A stretch of DNA of 64,000 bases from Clostridiaceae bacterium JG1575 (GTDB taxonomy: Bacteria > Bacillota > Clostridia > Clostridiales > Clostridiaceae). Below the pieces are notes generated by a model. It had not been told where the DNA came from. It did no database searches and saw only the letters and a list, made by a program, of their open reading frames with translations. Made by a program: the position numbers and the translations under genes. The stretch is taken from NCBI GenBank assembly GCA_002838815.1, contig LQGW01000034.1:115243-179242 (forward strand), written 5' to 3'. Below, in pieces: positions 50,258 through 58,977 of the stretch (its first letter is position 1; each line of letters starts with the position of its first letter).

Positions 50258-51286
50258 CTATTTTTTAAAGGAATCGAGAACCTTTTGGTAAATATCTTTC
50301 AGGGTGGGGAAGAGATCGCCTTCGGCTTCCAGAGTATTGATTTGAACTGTTTTGGCGCCGGTTTCTCGGGCAAGCGTTTCAGAGACTTTGGGCGAAGCCA
50401 GCTCCTCTACAAAGATGGTGCTGATCTTTTCGGCTTTGACGTGATCCACCAAAGCCTTGATCTTTTGAGGCGTGGGCTCACCTTCCGCAAAGGGGCCTTC
50501 CACAGCCTGCTGCTTTAGGTTGAGGTTGCGACAAAGATAGCCAAAGGCTTCATGTCCGGTGACAAAGCTCTTTCCAGCAAAAGGTTTGAACTGGGGCAGG
50601 TATTCTTGATCCAGAGCATCGGCTTCTTTGTTGAACTTTGCAAGGTTTTCTTCAAAGTAGGTTTTGTCCTGGGGAGACACCATGGTCAGCGCGGTAGCAG
50701 TGTTCTTCGCCATGAGACGCAGCTCTTTCATGCCAAGCCAAATGTGGGGATCGAATTCACCATGCTTGTGATCGTGATCGTGGTCATGATCCTTGTCGTG
50801 ATCGTGGTCCTTATCTTTATCTTTATCTTTGTCTTTTTCCTTGTCGTGGTCGTGATCCTTGTCGTGATCGGCCAAGCGGATGGGGTTGATTCCCTCAGAG
50901 AGGTTCATGAGTTTGGTTTGCTTGGTGATGGAGCTGTCCACCCAATGCTCCATGTCGAAGCCATTGATGAAAAGGACTTTGGCTCCCTTCAAGCGGGCCA
51001 TATCTTTGGGGGTGGGCTCATAATCATGCGGCTCGACACCGGCGGGGACGAACATGGTGGTCTGGACCCGATCGCCTCCAATGTATTGCACCAGCTTATC
51101 GATGGGATTAAAGGACGTAGCCACGGGAATCTTTTCGGCCGTAGGCGTGGAAGCAGGGCTCGGGGTGGTTTGGGGCGCCGTCGTGCTCGTTGAAGCTTTG
51201 GTATCTTTAGTAGTTTTCGTGCTTGGCGCGGCACAGCCGGTAATGACCGCTGCGGCCATCAGCAAGCTTAAGGCTATTTTTTTCAT
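50258..51286 (-). CDS. znuA: Zinc ABC transporter substrate-binding lipoprotein (ZnuA/AdcA-like)
   Basis: 342 residues from ATG 51286 (GGAGG upstream). Lipobox ITGC, then the cluster A-I metal-binding fold: VEPHDYEPTPKD with the first His ligand, a long His/Asp/Lys-rich loop (about 150-190) typical for zinc, DPHIWLG, TGHEAFGYLCR and the C-terminal FVEELASPKVSETLARETGAK. No permease or ATPase gene is adjacent, so it must work with a transporter encoded elsewhere. A Zur-like palindrome precedes it. Confidence 0.93.
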   Translation of the reverse strand: MKKIALSLLMAAAVITGCAAPSTKTTKDTKASTSTTAPQTTPSPASTPTAEKIPVATSFNPIDKLVQYIGGDRVQTTMFVPAGVEPHDYEPTPKDMARLKGAKVLFINGFDMEHWVDSSITKQTKLMNLSEGINPIRLADHDKDHDHDKEKDKDKDKDKDHDHDKDHDHDHDHKHGEFDPHIWLGMKELRLMAKNTATALTMVSPQDKTYFEENLAKFNKEADALDQEYLPQFKPFAGKSFVTGHEAFGYLCRNLNLKQQAVEGPFAEGEPTPQKIKALVDHVKAEKISTIFVEELASPKVSETLARETGAKTVQINTLEAEGDLFPTLKDIYQKVLDSFKK

Positions 51287-51299
51287 GTGATTTCCTCCG

Positions 51300-51322
51300 T
51301 AAATGCAAATAATTCGCATTTA
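51300..51322. promoter_or_regulatory. Zur-box-like palindrome
   Basis: TAAATGC, nine bases, GCATTTA: an imperfect 23-bp palindrome similar to the Firmicutes Zur operator (TAAATCGTAATNATTACGATTTA), eight bases upstream of the znuA ribosome binding site. Confidence 0.65.
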
Positions 51323-51542
51323 CATACTAGTGCAGGGGTCTGGAATTGTCAATGGAGGGTGCGGAGAAAAAGCTCTCTTTGCGCTCTTTTCATCAAATGA
51401 TCACGGAAAGTTCATAAGATGGTTTTTGTGGGAACCCGGCGCCGCTTGTTTTGTTCTTGTAGTGAGGACCGTTGACGAAGGGGGCGGAGGATTTCCGGGA
51501 AATGGTATAATGAGGGCCAGAAATTACGAACAAAGGAAGCCT

Positions 51543-52235
51543 ATGAGATTCACTAAAAAAACCAAAGAGGCCATTTTTATTGAGCGGCCCAATCGCTTTC
51601 AGGGATATGTGCTCCTAGATGGAGTACGCACCCTTTGCCATGTTCCCAACACCGGACGGTTGCGGGAAATTTTAAGAGAAGGGGTCCGGTGCTTGGTGCG
51701 CGTCGAGGCGGATCCCAAACGAAAAACAGCGTTTTCCCTCATCGGTGCCTGGAAGGGAGAGCGGCTCATCAATTTTGATTCGCAAATTCCCAACCGAGTG
51801 GTGGAGGAAGCGCTGCGTGAGCGGAGAATTCCCGCCCTTTCATCCTATGAAGTTCTGGAGCGAGAGAAGCCCTTTGGCACCTCTCGGTTTGATTTTCGCT
51901 TGACGATGCCCGGGGATCGGCTGTATTTTCTTGAAGTGAAGGGCGTGACTTTGGAAGAAGCAAACGCCGCGCGGTTCCCGGACGCGGTTACGATCCGTGG
52001 AAGCCGTCATCTGCAAGAACTTTGCGAGGCTAAGAACGCCGGGCATGGCGCCGGCGTCCTTTTTCTCATTCAAATGGAGGGCATTGATTCCTTTGCGCCC
52101 AATGAAGCCATGGATCCGATCTTTGCCCAAAGGCTTCGGGAAGCCAAGGCCTGTGGCGTGGATATTTTTGCCTATGGGTGTCGGGTTTGTGACGATTCCC
52201 TGACCTTGGACGAAGTCATCCCTGTGATCCTTTAA
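51543..52235 (+). CDS. sfsA: SfsA family nuclease-like protein
   Basis: 230 residues from ATG 51543 (AAAGGAAG upstream); a long open upstream extension lacks family similarity. SfsA has an N-terminal OB-like part (FIERPNRFQGYVLLDG, CHVPNTGRLREIL) and a restriction-endonuclease-like core (GTSRFDFRL, LEVKGVTLE, FPDAVTIRGSRHLQEL). It was first described as a sugar fermentation regulator; a nuclease or DNA-binding role is suspected. Confidence 0.93.
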   Translation: MRFTKKTKEAIFIERPNRFQGYVLLDGVRTLCHVPNTGRLREILREGVRCLVRVEADPKRKTAFSLIGAWKGERLINFDSQIPNRVVEEALRERRIPALSSYEVLEREKPFGTSRFDFRLTMPGDRLYFLEVKGVTLEEANAARFPDAVTIRGSRHLQELCEAKNAGHGAGVLFLIQMEGIDSFAPNEAMDPIFAQRLREAKACGVDIFAYGCRVCDDSLTLDEVIPVIL

Positions 52236-52250
52236 AGGAGGAAGAGCACT

Positions 52251-52484
52251 ATGAATTTTTATGAAGCAAAAAATGATATGAAAAATTGCCGTCACTGCCC
52301 AAGCTACGGCCAGGACTGTAGTGGCGGGGCGCTGGATTGCCTTTGCCTTCGCTGCCCAAGAAATCTTGGCATGTGCCTTAAGGTGCGCTACTGCCGGGAG
52401 ACCGAATCAGTGCTTGATCTTACGCAGGAGAAAACACAGGAGCCGCGGGAGGATTTTCTCAAGGCCTGGAGGGGGATGGAATGA
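52251..52484 (+). CDS. Small cysteine-rich protein
   Basis: 77 residues with nine Cys: CRHCPSYGQDC, CLCLRCPRNLGMCLKVRYC in the first 50 residues, then a charged tail. The arrangement suggests binding of zinc or an iron-sulfur cluster. AGGAGG is upstream and the stop overlaps the tcdA start, so it is a genuine coupled gene. No family is recognised. Confidence 0.75.
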   Translation: MNFYEAKNDMKNCRHCPSYGQDCSGGALDCLCLRCPRNLGMCLKVRYCRETESVLDLTQEKTQEPREDFLKAWRGME

Positions 52485-53209
52485 ACGAAGAACATCCTTT
52501 GTCCCGAACCCGTCTTCTGTTGAAGGATCAGGGCATGCAGCGTCTGTCCGACGCTAAAGTCGTGGTGTTAGGGTTGGGGGGCGTGGGCGGATCCTGTGCG
52601 GAAGCCTTGGTTCGTTCCGGCGTCGGGCATCTAGTTTTGGTGGACCATGATGTGGTTTCACCCTCCAACTTGAACCGCCAGGTTATAGCCACCTGGGATA
52701 CCGTCGGCCAACGAAAAACCGAGGCGGCCCTGGCTCGGTTTTCCAGCCTCTCCAAAACCTGCCGCCTCGAGGCCCACGATGTCTTTTTGCTGGGGGAGAC
52801 CATCCCTCAAGCCATTCCCTTGGATGCGGATTACGTCATTGATTGCATCGATACGGTGACGGCAAAGCTGGAGGTGGCGGTTTTCTGCGAAACGCACAAC
52901 ATTCCGCTGATATCCAGCATGGGGGCGGGCAATAAATTAGACCCCTCCCAATTTGTTTTTTGTGACATTTACGAAACCACCGTTTGTCCCTTGGCGAAGG
53001 TCATGCGCCGGGAGCTTCGAAAGCGCGGCGTTGCCTCTTTAGAGGTGCTGTATTCTCTGGAACCGGCCCGAACCCCTTGGAAGGAAGCGATCCAAGAGCA
53101 AGAAGAGGTCCAAGGACGGCGAACCCCTCCGGGATCCGTGGCCTTTGTACCTCCTGTGGCGGGTCTTTATTTGGCCGGTTTTGTGGTGAGGCGCCTCTTA
53201 GGCGTCTGA
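52481..53209 (+). CDS. tcdA: tRNA threonylcarbamoyladenosine dehydratase (TcdA, ThiF family)
   Basis: 242 residues of the E1/ThiF fold. Nucleotide motif VVVLGLGGVGGSCAEALVRSG (about 27-47), the Asp in LVLVDHDVVSPSNLNRQ, and DYVIDCIDTVTAKLEV. The later MGAGNKLDPSQF and PPVAGLYLAGFVVR are TcdA/YgdL features. It cyclises t6A37 to ct6A in tRNAs with ATP. Other ThiF enzymes are a possible alternative but less likely. Confidence 0.9.
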   Translation: MNEEHPLSRTRLLLKDQGMQRLSDAKVVVLGLGGVGGSCAEALVRSGVGHLVLVDHDVVSPSNLNRQVIATWDTVGQRKTEAALARFSSLSKTCRLEAHDVFLLGETIPQAIPLDADYVIDCIDTVTAKLEVAVFCETHNIPLISSMGAGNKLDPSQFVFCDIYETTVCPLAKVMRRELRKRGVASLEVLYSLEPARTPWKEAIQEQEEVQGRRTPPGSVAFVPPVAGLYLAGFVVRRLLGV

Positions 53210-53221
53210 TCCGAGCGGCGC

Positions 53222-53416
53222 TTAGACGCTCCGGAACTGATTGGACGCGTCGTGGTAGTGGAAGCCATGGCGAGCCATGTATTCTAGAAAGGCTTCGCAA
53301 TCGATGGCGTTGTCGTCGCAAAAATCCCCAAGGGATGCATTTTGCACCCTCAGCCGGGCGTTGGCCATGCTGTAGACGATGTTGGGGTCCATGGATTCAT
53401 ATTGGGTCAGATTCAT
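53222..53416 (-). CDS. DUF4250 protein
   Basis: 64 residues from ATG 53416, with AAAGGAGG upstream; the longer frame is rejected. The sequence matches the small DUF4250 family: PNIVYSMANARLRVQNASLGDFCDDNAID followed by FLEYMARHGFHYH. Helical, unknown function. Its promoter (TATAAT on the minus strand at 53450-53445) is divergent from that of the next gene. Confidence 0.85.
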   Translation of the reverse strand: MNLTQYESMDPNIVYSMANARLRVQNASLGDFCDDNAIDCEAFLEYMARHGFHYHDASNQFRSV

Positions 53417-53482
53417 GAAAAATCCTCCTTTGAGCTTCTCCTTCATTATACCTCGAAGGAAATTTTGCGAAGCTTCCTGGGG

Positions 53483-53488
53483 TATAAT
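53483..53488 (+). promoter_or_regulatory. -10 element before the OYE gene
   Basis: TATAAT 34 nt before the start codon; a matching -10 for the divergent DUF4250 gene lies at 53445-53450. The two promoters share about 30 bp. Confidence 0.55.
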
Positions 53489-53521
53489 AAAAGCGTGCAA
53501 TTGAAATAGGGGGACAGACTT

Positions 53522-54553
53522 ATGTATAGCTTTCAACCAACCGCCATGGGATCACTTCCTTTACGCAATCACATCGTCATGGCGCCGATGTGTATGAACA
53601 GTGCCGATTCTTCCGGCCACGTCCAGACGTTCCACAAGGTTCACTACGCCAATGCGGCCTTGGGGGGCGTTGGGCTGATTCTCGTGGAGGCCACCGCCGT
53701 CGTCCCGGAAGGGCGCATCCTTGGAAAGGATTTAGGTCTTTGGTCCGACGATCAGGTGCCCGGGCATCGCGCCCTTACGGAATCCTGTCATGAATTTGGG
53801 GCGTGCATCGGCATCCAGCTGGCGCATGCGGGAAGGAAATGCGCCATTGCTTGCTCTGAGATCTACGCGCCATCCGCAGAAAAATTTGACGACTCTTACG
53901 CTCTGCCCCTGGCCTTGGATGAGGCTGGAATTCTAAGGGTTCGCCAGGGCTTTGCCCAGGCGGCTCGGCGCAGCGTGGACGCGGGCTATGACCTCATCGA
54001 GGTTCACGCGGCGCACGGATACCTCCTGCATCAGTTTTTATCCCCACTGACCAACCACCGCACGGATGGCTATGGCGGCAGCCGCGAGGGACGGGTTCGT
54101 CTGTTGCAAGAGGTTTTAAAAGACATCCGCGCAGTGATTCCGCCCGACATGCCTCTTTTGCTGCGCGTTTCCGCCACGGACTATAAGGAGGGGGGCTTGG
54201 ACCTTGAAGAAACCATCCAGCTGTTGTCCTTGGTTCAAGACGAGGTGGATGTGGTTCATGTCTCTTCCGGCGCTTTGGTCGCGGATGCATCCATGAAGGT
54301 CTACCCCGGCTACCAGGTGCCGTTGGCGCAAGCCGTCAAAAAAGCGCTGTCCCTTCCCGTGATTGCCGTCGGCCTCATCACAAAGCTGGAACAAGCAGAA
54401 GAGATTTTGGGCAATGGGCGGGCTGATTTTGTGGCTTTGGGGCGTCTTTTGTTGCGAGATCCCTTTGTGCTCCTACGCTGGGGCCAGGGAGAAGTTCCTG
54501 TGCCCCAAGCCATTGAACGAGGATTTCCCTTTCTTTGGAATTGGCCTCGCTGA
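53522..54553 (+). CDS. Old yellow enzyme family NADH:flavin oxidoreductase
   Basis: 343 residues of the FMN TIM-barrel family, closest in layout to YqjM/NamA. Markers: NHIVMAPMCMNSA at the start, IQLAHAGRKC (about 100), EVHAAHGYLLHQFLSPLTNHRTDGYGGS (about 161-188) with the catalytic HAAH, and DFVALGRLLLRDP near the end. Such enzymes reduce activated C=C bonds with NAD(P)H; the substrate is unknown. Confidence 0.93.
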   Translation: MYSFQPTAMGSLPLRNHIVMAPMCMNSADSSGHVQTFHKVHYANAALGGVGLILVEATAVVPEGRILGKDLGLWSDDQVPGHRALTESCHEFGACIGIQLAHAGRKCAIACSEIYAPSAEKFDDSYALPLALDEAGILRVRQGFAQAARRSVDAGYDLIEVHAAHGYLLHQFLSPLTNHRTDGYGGSREGRVRLLQEVLKDIRAVIPPDMPLLLRVSATDYKEGGLDLEETIQLLSLVQDEVDVVHVSSGALVADASMKVYPGYQVPLAQAVKKALSLPVIAVGLITKLEQAEEILGNGRADFVALGRLLLRDPFVLLRWGQGEVPVPQAIERGFPFLWNWPR

Positions 54554-54617
54554 TTGATGAACGAATAACCAACCGTGGGGGAGGTTTTGGGGCCTCCCTC
54601 GTAAGAAAGGAGGAGTC

Positions 54618-55334
54618 ATGGACCCCCTGCAACTCCAGCAAATAGCGGTCCGATTGGCTGCAGCCATCGTTTTGGGCGGCCTCATCGGGATCGAACGAGA
54701 ACGCAAGGGCCGGGCCGCCGGTTTTCGCACGCACATCTTGGTATCTGTGGGCGCTTGCCTCTTCGCCTTGATTCAGGTGGAGAGCGTTTCGGCGGTGTTG
54801 CGCATCAATTCGGGTCTTCCGGCGGGCCCGCGAATGATCGGGGCGGATAGTACCCGTCTGATTGCCCAAGTGGTTTCCGGCATCGGCTTTTTAGGGGCCG
54901 GAACCATCATTGTGACCCGACGCAGCATCAAGGGACTGACCACCGCAGCCTCCATCTGGGTGGTGGCGTCCTTGGGGATTGCTTGCGGTATGGGCTATTA
55001 CGTCATCGCCGGCGCGGGGGGGCTCGTCATCTTCCTAACCTTGGTCTTGGTTAAGCGTATTTTCTTTTTCCCCCATTTGAAAAAGCTCAGCTTACAATAC
55101 GTGGGGCAAGAGACGGTGCGCGAAGCGGTTTTGGCGTACTTGAAAGCGCACAAGGTCCGCATTTTGGAGGAAAAATACCGGGACCTTGTGAAAAACGGTG
55201 CCATCCACCACGCAGTTGATCTGGAGATCGATACGCGGCATGTGCAAAGCGTCGATTCCTTTCTCCGGGGCATCAATGCCCTGGGGCAGTTTACTCATCT
55301 GTTGATGGAGGATTTGGGGGAAGATTCCTTCTAA
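54618..55334 (+). CDS. MgtC/SapB family membrane protein
   Basis: 238 residues. N-terminal membrane domain with the family core RLAAAIVLGGLIGIERERKGRAAGFRTHILVSVGA and GIGFLGAGTIIV; C-terminal cytoplasmic domain from about 155 that looks ACT-like. Members affect magnesium homeostasis and ATP synthase or are of unknown role. Preceded by AAAGGAGG. Confidence 0.93.
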   Translation: MDPLQLQQIAVRLAAAIVLGGLIGIERERKGRAAGFRTHILVSVGACLFALIQVESVSAVLRINSGLPAGPRMIGADSTRLIAQVVSGIGFLGAGTIIVTRRSIKGLTTAASIWVVASLGIACGMGYYVIAGAGGLVIFLTLVLVKRIFFFPHLKKLSLQYVGQETVREAVLAYLKAHKVRILEEKYRDLVKNGAIHHAVDLEIDTRHVQSVDSFLRGINALGQFTHLLMEDLGEDSF

Positions 55335-55360
55335 GCCTTCACGGCCGCTCCTTCTTTTAA

Positions 55361-55388
55361 ACCCATCGCCGGCGGCGATGGGTTTTTA
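55361..55388 (+). terminator. Terminator after mgtC-like gene
   Basis: ACCCATCGCC pairs with GGCGATGGGT, loop GGC, then TTTT. Confidence 0.88.
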
Positions 55389-55449
55389 CGGATCTTTTTT
55401 CAAATGAGGGCTACCGCTGCCGGGCTTTTAGGGGCATGAGCTGCCGGGG

Positions 55450-56649
55450 TTACTCCTCCCTGTGCTGAGCCTCTGGGAGGGGCTCTTCTAGGCCTTGCAA
55501 CAGGCGATAAAGCATCGGAGCATGATTGAGGGTGAGGATCATGGAGAGAACCTGGCTTTGGGCATCCTTATTGCCTCTGCTGGTCCGATAGGCCTTGATC
55601 ATTAGGTTTTTTGGGGTTTCCAACGGGGAGATGTATTCCCCAATGGAGGTGCGATAGCCTTCGGATTCCAATATGAGGCAGCGCATCCCGTCGGTGAGCG
55701 CATCCGCCATGCGACGCTTTAAGATGGGGTACTTCAAAAGGGGCTGGAGCTCCTTAATCTCGTAGTGGGCGTTGAGTTCCGCATGGCAGCAGGGAACGGC
55801 AACGATGAGCTGGGCTTTGTTTCGAATGCCGAAGGCCAAGGCAAGATCGGTTGCCGTGTCACAGGCGTGCAAGGAGAGGACAAGGTCGGGCTTTTCCTTT
55901 AATTCCAGGGAGCGGATGTCTCCGGTCTGAAAGGTCATGTTGCGGTAGTTCAGGCGATCGGCCATGGCTTTGGAAGAGGCAATAACGGACTCGGAGCGAT
56001 CGATGCCGGTGATGTGAACCTTAACCTTCAAAACCTCCGTGAGGTAATAATTGAGGACGAAAGAAAGATAGGATTTTCCGCAGCCGCAGTCGGCAATGCA
56101 TAGGCGGGAGCGGCCCTTGGCCAGTTCCTTTAAGTCCGGCGCCAAAAGTTCCACATAATGATCGATTTGGTTGTATTTTCGGATTTTATCGTTTTTGACC
56201 TTTCCGTCCTTACTTAAGATGCCCAATTCCTTTAAAAGGGGGGCAGCATCCCGGGGATTGATGAGGTAAGAGCGGTGGAGCAGCGAAGAGGGTTTGACTT
56301 CTTTGTCGACGGCCTCTTTGTCGGCCTCTTCATTGGTTACCTGCACGTTTTTGTCGGTGGCCCGAAGAAGGGTCTGATGGCCCCGCTCTTTGTACGACAG
56401 CTCCAGCTCATCGTAAAGGAGGCACTCGTCCACCAAAAGAGCAGTAAAGGCCGAAGGGCTCAAGACGTCGATGGCACCTTTCCAGGAAAGCTTGACCCCT
56501 TGGGGATCGGGCGCCGCTTCGCCTTGGAAGGATTTTTGGCCCGAGCGAAAGCAAAAGGTCACGGCTTGAAAGAAGTCGTGATTCTCTTCCAGACGACGGG
56601 CGAGGGAGGAGAGAAATAAGGAAAGCTTGGCTTGGGTTTTTTTATTCAT
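55450..56649 (-). CDS. SAM-dependent methyltransferase (Methyltransf_32-like)
   Basis: 399 residues. A central Rossmann methyltransferase domain has motif I IADCGCGKSYLSFVLNYYL (near 190), ITGIDRSESVIASS and the post-motif LSLHACDTATDLAL, followed by IVAVPCCHAELN, where PCCH is the family mark. The N-terminal 150 residues form a separate region of unknown type. Eukaryotic relatives methylate RNA or protein; the bacterial substrate is unknown. Alone in its operon, convergent with mgtC. Confidence 0.85.
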   Translation of the reverse strand: MNKKTQAKLSLFLSSLARRLEENHDFFQAVTFCFRSGQKSFQGEAAPDPQGVKLSWKGAIDVLSPSAFTALLVDECLLYDELELSYKERGHQTLLRATDKNVQVTNEEADKEAVDKEVKPSSLLHRSYLINPRDAAPLLKELGILSKDGKVKNDKIRKYNQIDHYVELLAPDLKELAKGRSRLCIADCGCGKSYLSFVLNYYLTEVLKVKVHITGIDRSESVIASSKAMADRLNYRNMTFQTGDIRSLELKEKPDLVLSLHACDTATDLALAFGIRNKAQLIVAVPCCHAELNAHYEIKELQPLLKYPILKRRMADALTDGMRCLILESEGYRTSIGEYISPLETPKNLMIKAYRTSRGNKDAQSQVLSMILTLNHAPMLYRLLQGLEEPLPEAQHREE

Positions 56650-56894
56650 GGATTAACACTCCTAAGTCGCGAGAATTCGAACAAAATGCGGCGCCGCTTG
56701 GACTTGGAGCCCAAGGCTTCTCCTATTATACCAAAGCGATGAAGTCCCTTGGTTTGGATTTTTGCCGGGCTCTCTTTGCTGCGCCGGGGTTGGTAAAACG
56801 CTGCTTTTTTGCTACCATTACCATGGCATAAGAATCAAAGGGCACTCATCAGGTCCTTTTTTTTAGCCCAACGCGGCGAAGGAGGATCCAGCAG

Positions 56895-57833
56895 ATGCGG
56901 ATTGAAGCGGTTCACGCAAGCGACGGAAAAGAATTTTTAGTGCAGGATGAGCGGCGCATCCAATTTGCCCGTTTCTTCCTTTTGGAACACAATCTCCAAA
57001 CCAAAAGCGCTCTTTTGCGCTTGAAGCTGCAGCGCGGCGCCACCACAGAAGAATTGAAGGAGTTGCTTTGCCGCATTGTCTCCACCTTGACCAAGCGCGG
57101 GGAGATCTTTAAAGTCAGCATCCTTACCTCGGAGGACGTCAACGTCCGCGCCTTTCAAGAACTAGGCTTTGCCTTGGAGGGCGTTCTTCAGGATCAGGTT
57201 TATCGGGATTCGATCATCCAAAACGAATACCTATTTGGCGTGACCAGCGCTCGCTTTTCCATGAAGCGGGACGTCGCACTTCTAGAGGTGCCGGGCGAGC
57301 GGGTGCGTCTTTTATTGGCCGATCCGTCCCAGGCGTCCAGTTATTTGGCCTATCATCGGGCCAACCGAGGCTTCCTTACGCCCTTTGAACCGCGAAAGGA
57401 AGAGCGGTTTTTCACGCTGGAAGGCCAGCAAAAGGAGCTCTCCGAGCGTTTTCGGGAATACCTCAACGGTCAGGCGATCCCCTTTGGCATCTATCGTCGG
57501 GATGAGCTCATCGGTAAGCTGCGCCTGAGTAATTTCGTCTTGGGCTCTTTTCAAAATGCCTTTTTGGGGTACTCTCTCTCCGAGGAAAATCAAGGGCAAG
57601 GGTACATGAGCGAGGCCGTGGGCCTTGCGGTGAGGTTTGCCTTTTTGGAGGCGGGCCTGCATCGTCTGGAGGCCTCCACGCTCCTAGATAATGTGGCGTC
57701 CCAGCACGTCTTGGAAAACAATGGGTTTTCTCGTCTGGGACTCAATGAAAAATACCTCCACATCAACGGCGATTGGCAGGATCATTGGACGTATTATCTG
57801 CTCAAAGAAACCTATGAAAAAGAAGGCTTTTGA
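56895..57833 (+). CDS. Double-domain GNAT acetyltransferase
   Basis: 312 residues. The C-terminal half (about 135-305) is a RimJ/RimL-type GNAT domain with LGYSLSEENQGQGYMSEAVGLAVRFAF (acetyl-CoA loop QGQGYMSEA) and HRLEASTLLDNVASQHVLENNGF. The N-terminal half (1-115) looks like a second, degenerate GNAT domain: it ends FQELGFALEGVLQDQVYRD, as GNAT folds do, but lacks the acetyl-CoA loop. Substrate unknown. Confidence 0.85.
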   Translation: MRIEAVHASDGKEFLVQDERRIQFARFFLLEHNLQTKSALLRLKLQRGATTEELKELLCRIVSTLTKRGEIFKVSILTSEDVNVRAFQELGFALEGVLQDQVYRDSIIQNEYLFGVTSARFSMKRDVALLEVPGERVRLLLADPSQASSYLAYHRANRGFLTPFEPRKEERFFTLEGQQKELSERFREYLNGQAIPFGIYRRDELIGKLRLSNFVLGSFQNAFLGYSLSEENQGQGYMSEAVGLAVRFAFLEAGLHRLEASTLLDNVASQHVLENNGFSRLGLNEKYLHINGDWQDHWTYYLLKETYEKEGF

Positions 57834-58191
57834 CGCAAGAGCCCCAAGGTTACAGTATGTTTGAAATTTGGTCATGCTCCATTCACCCTCCTTTGACATA
57901 CTGATTGAGGATCTTCAAGGAGGGCCCCGGGCAAAGCGTGCCTTCGAGCATTCTTTTTGAAGACGCCATGGAGGTAGGGGGAGTATCCCGCTATTGAGCG
58001 GTGTGAGAAACCATCACCAGCGAAGTGTGTTGTTCCAAGAGAGGCACACCCATCATCAATTCATTCCCCTTCGGGCGGAATTTTAGCTTTGTCTTTGCGC
58101 GGCGCTTCGATTCAGATGTCGGAGCGCCGCGCTCCATTTGAGGCGGTGCCTCCTAGAGACTTGCTGGTTTCTGCAGTTATGATAGCTATGC
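57834..58191. other. Intergenic region with a GC-rich hairpin
   Basis: No gene in about 350 bp. A strong hairpin GCGCGGCGCT..AGCGCCGCGC lies at about 58097-58132 without a T run. No known RNA family was recognised. Confidence 0.5.
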
Positions 58192-58197
58192 TATAAT
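58189..58197 (+). promoter_or_regulatory. Extended -10 promoter before the kinase-like gene
   Basis: TGCTATAAT, a perfect extended -10, gives a leader of about 80 nt before the ATG at 58286. No consensus -35. Confidence 0.6.
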
Positions 58198-58285
58198 GTT
58201 CAGTTGAAGGAATGAGGCAGCGGCAGCTAGAGTCGTCCCGTCCTTAGAAAACAAACAAGAACGGAACAATTTTTGGAGGGAAACA

Positions 58286-58903
58286 ATGAGCTACAATGGC
58301 ATAATTATTTTCGGGGAAATGGGCTCTGGCAAGGATACCTTGGCGGACTTTATTATTGAGGAGGATCGCCGAGTCAAAAAATACGGACTGGGCGACATCA
58401 TTCGCTTGATCAAAAAAGTCACCTTGGTGGATCCGCAGTGGTTTGGGGATGAGCGTTCCTTTATGCAGAGGGTTGCGGATAAGCTGCGAGAGATTGATAT
58501 GGATATCCTAAATCATTTTGCGTTGGCTAAAATGCTCGAGGAGAACCTAAAGGACTTCCAATTGACTAAAGACCATTACCGAGAGGATCTGGACGCGTTG
58601 TTTCAGCGGGTGCGGGACGAAGGCAACACCGTGCCCATGATTGTGGGCGGGAGAACCTGGATGGATTATGAGTATTGGAAAAACCGTGGGTTTTTAACCG
58701 TGGGATTGACGGCCAGTCCGGAAAACCGCAGAATTCGCCTGATCCTTCGCGACGGCGAACAGATCGCCCAAAAATCGGATTTCACCCACAACACCGAAAT
58801 GGATGTCCGAGACATCATTGAAAAATGCGAGCTCATCGTCTCCAACGACGGAGATTTAAAGGAGCTCAAAAGCAATATGCACCAAGTGACCGAGCGGTTT
58901 TAA
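58286..58903 (+). CDS. P-loop nucleotide kinase-like protein
   Basis: 205 residues. Walker A FGEMGSGKDTLADFI at residues 9-23 recalls dephospho-CoA/deoxynucleoside monophosphate kinases, in which a KDT P-loop is common. A lid-like region RIRLILRDGEQ and VGGRTWMDYEYW are visible. Specific substrate unknown. The start has TTTGGAGGG upstream. It precedes an ABC-F gene by 74 nt. Confidence 0.75.
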   Translation: MSYNGIIIFGEMGSGKDTLADFIIEEDRRVKKYGLGDIIRLIKKVTLVDPQWFGDERSFMQRVADKLREIDMDILNHFALAKMLEENLKDFQLTKDHYREDLDALFQRVRDEGNTVPMIVGGRTWMDYEYWKNRGFLTVGLTASPENRRIRLILRDGEQIAQKSDFTHNTEMDVRDIIEKCELIVSNDGDLKELKSNMHQVTERF

Positions 58904-58977
58904 AAGCCGACTGACCGCTGTTTTTAAAAGAGCAATACCCTCCCTATGGATCGGGGGGCTGAGGAAGGAAGAAGTTA

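Noticed and set aside
50552..51193. 213-codon frame antisense to znuA rich in Val/Ile
   Set aside because: It is the complement of the His/Asp/Lys repeat of the zinc-binding protein; low-complexity shadow.
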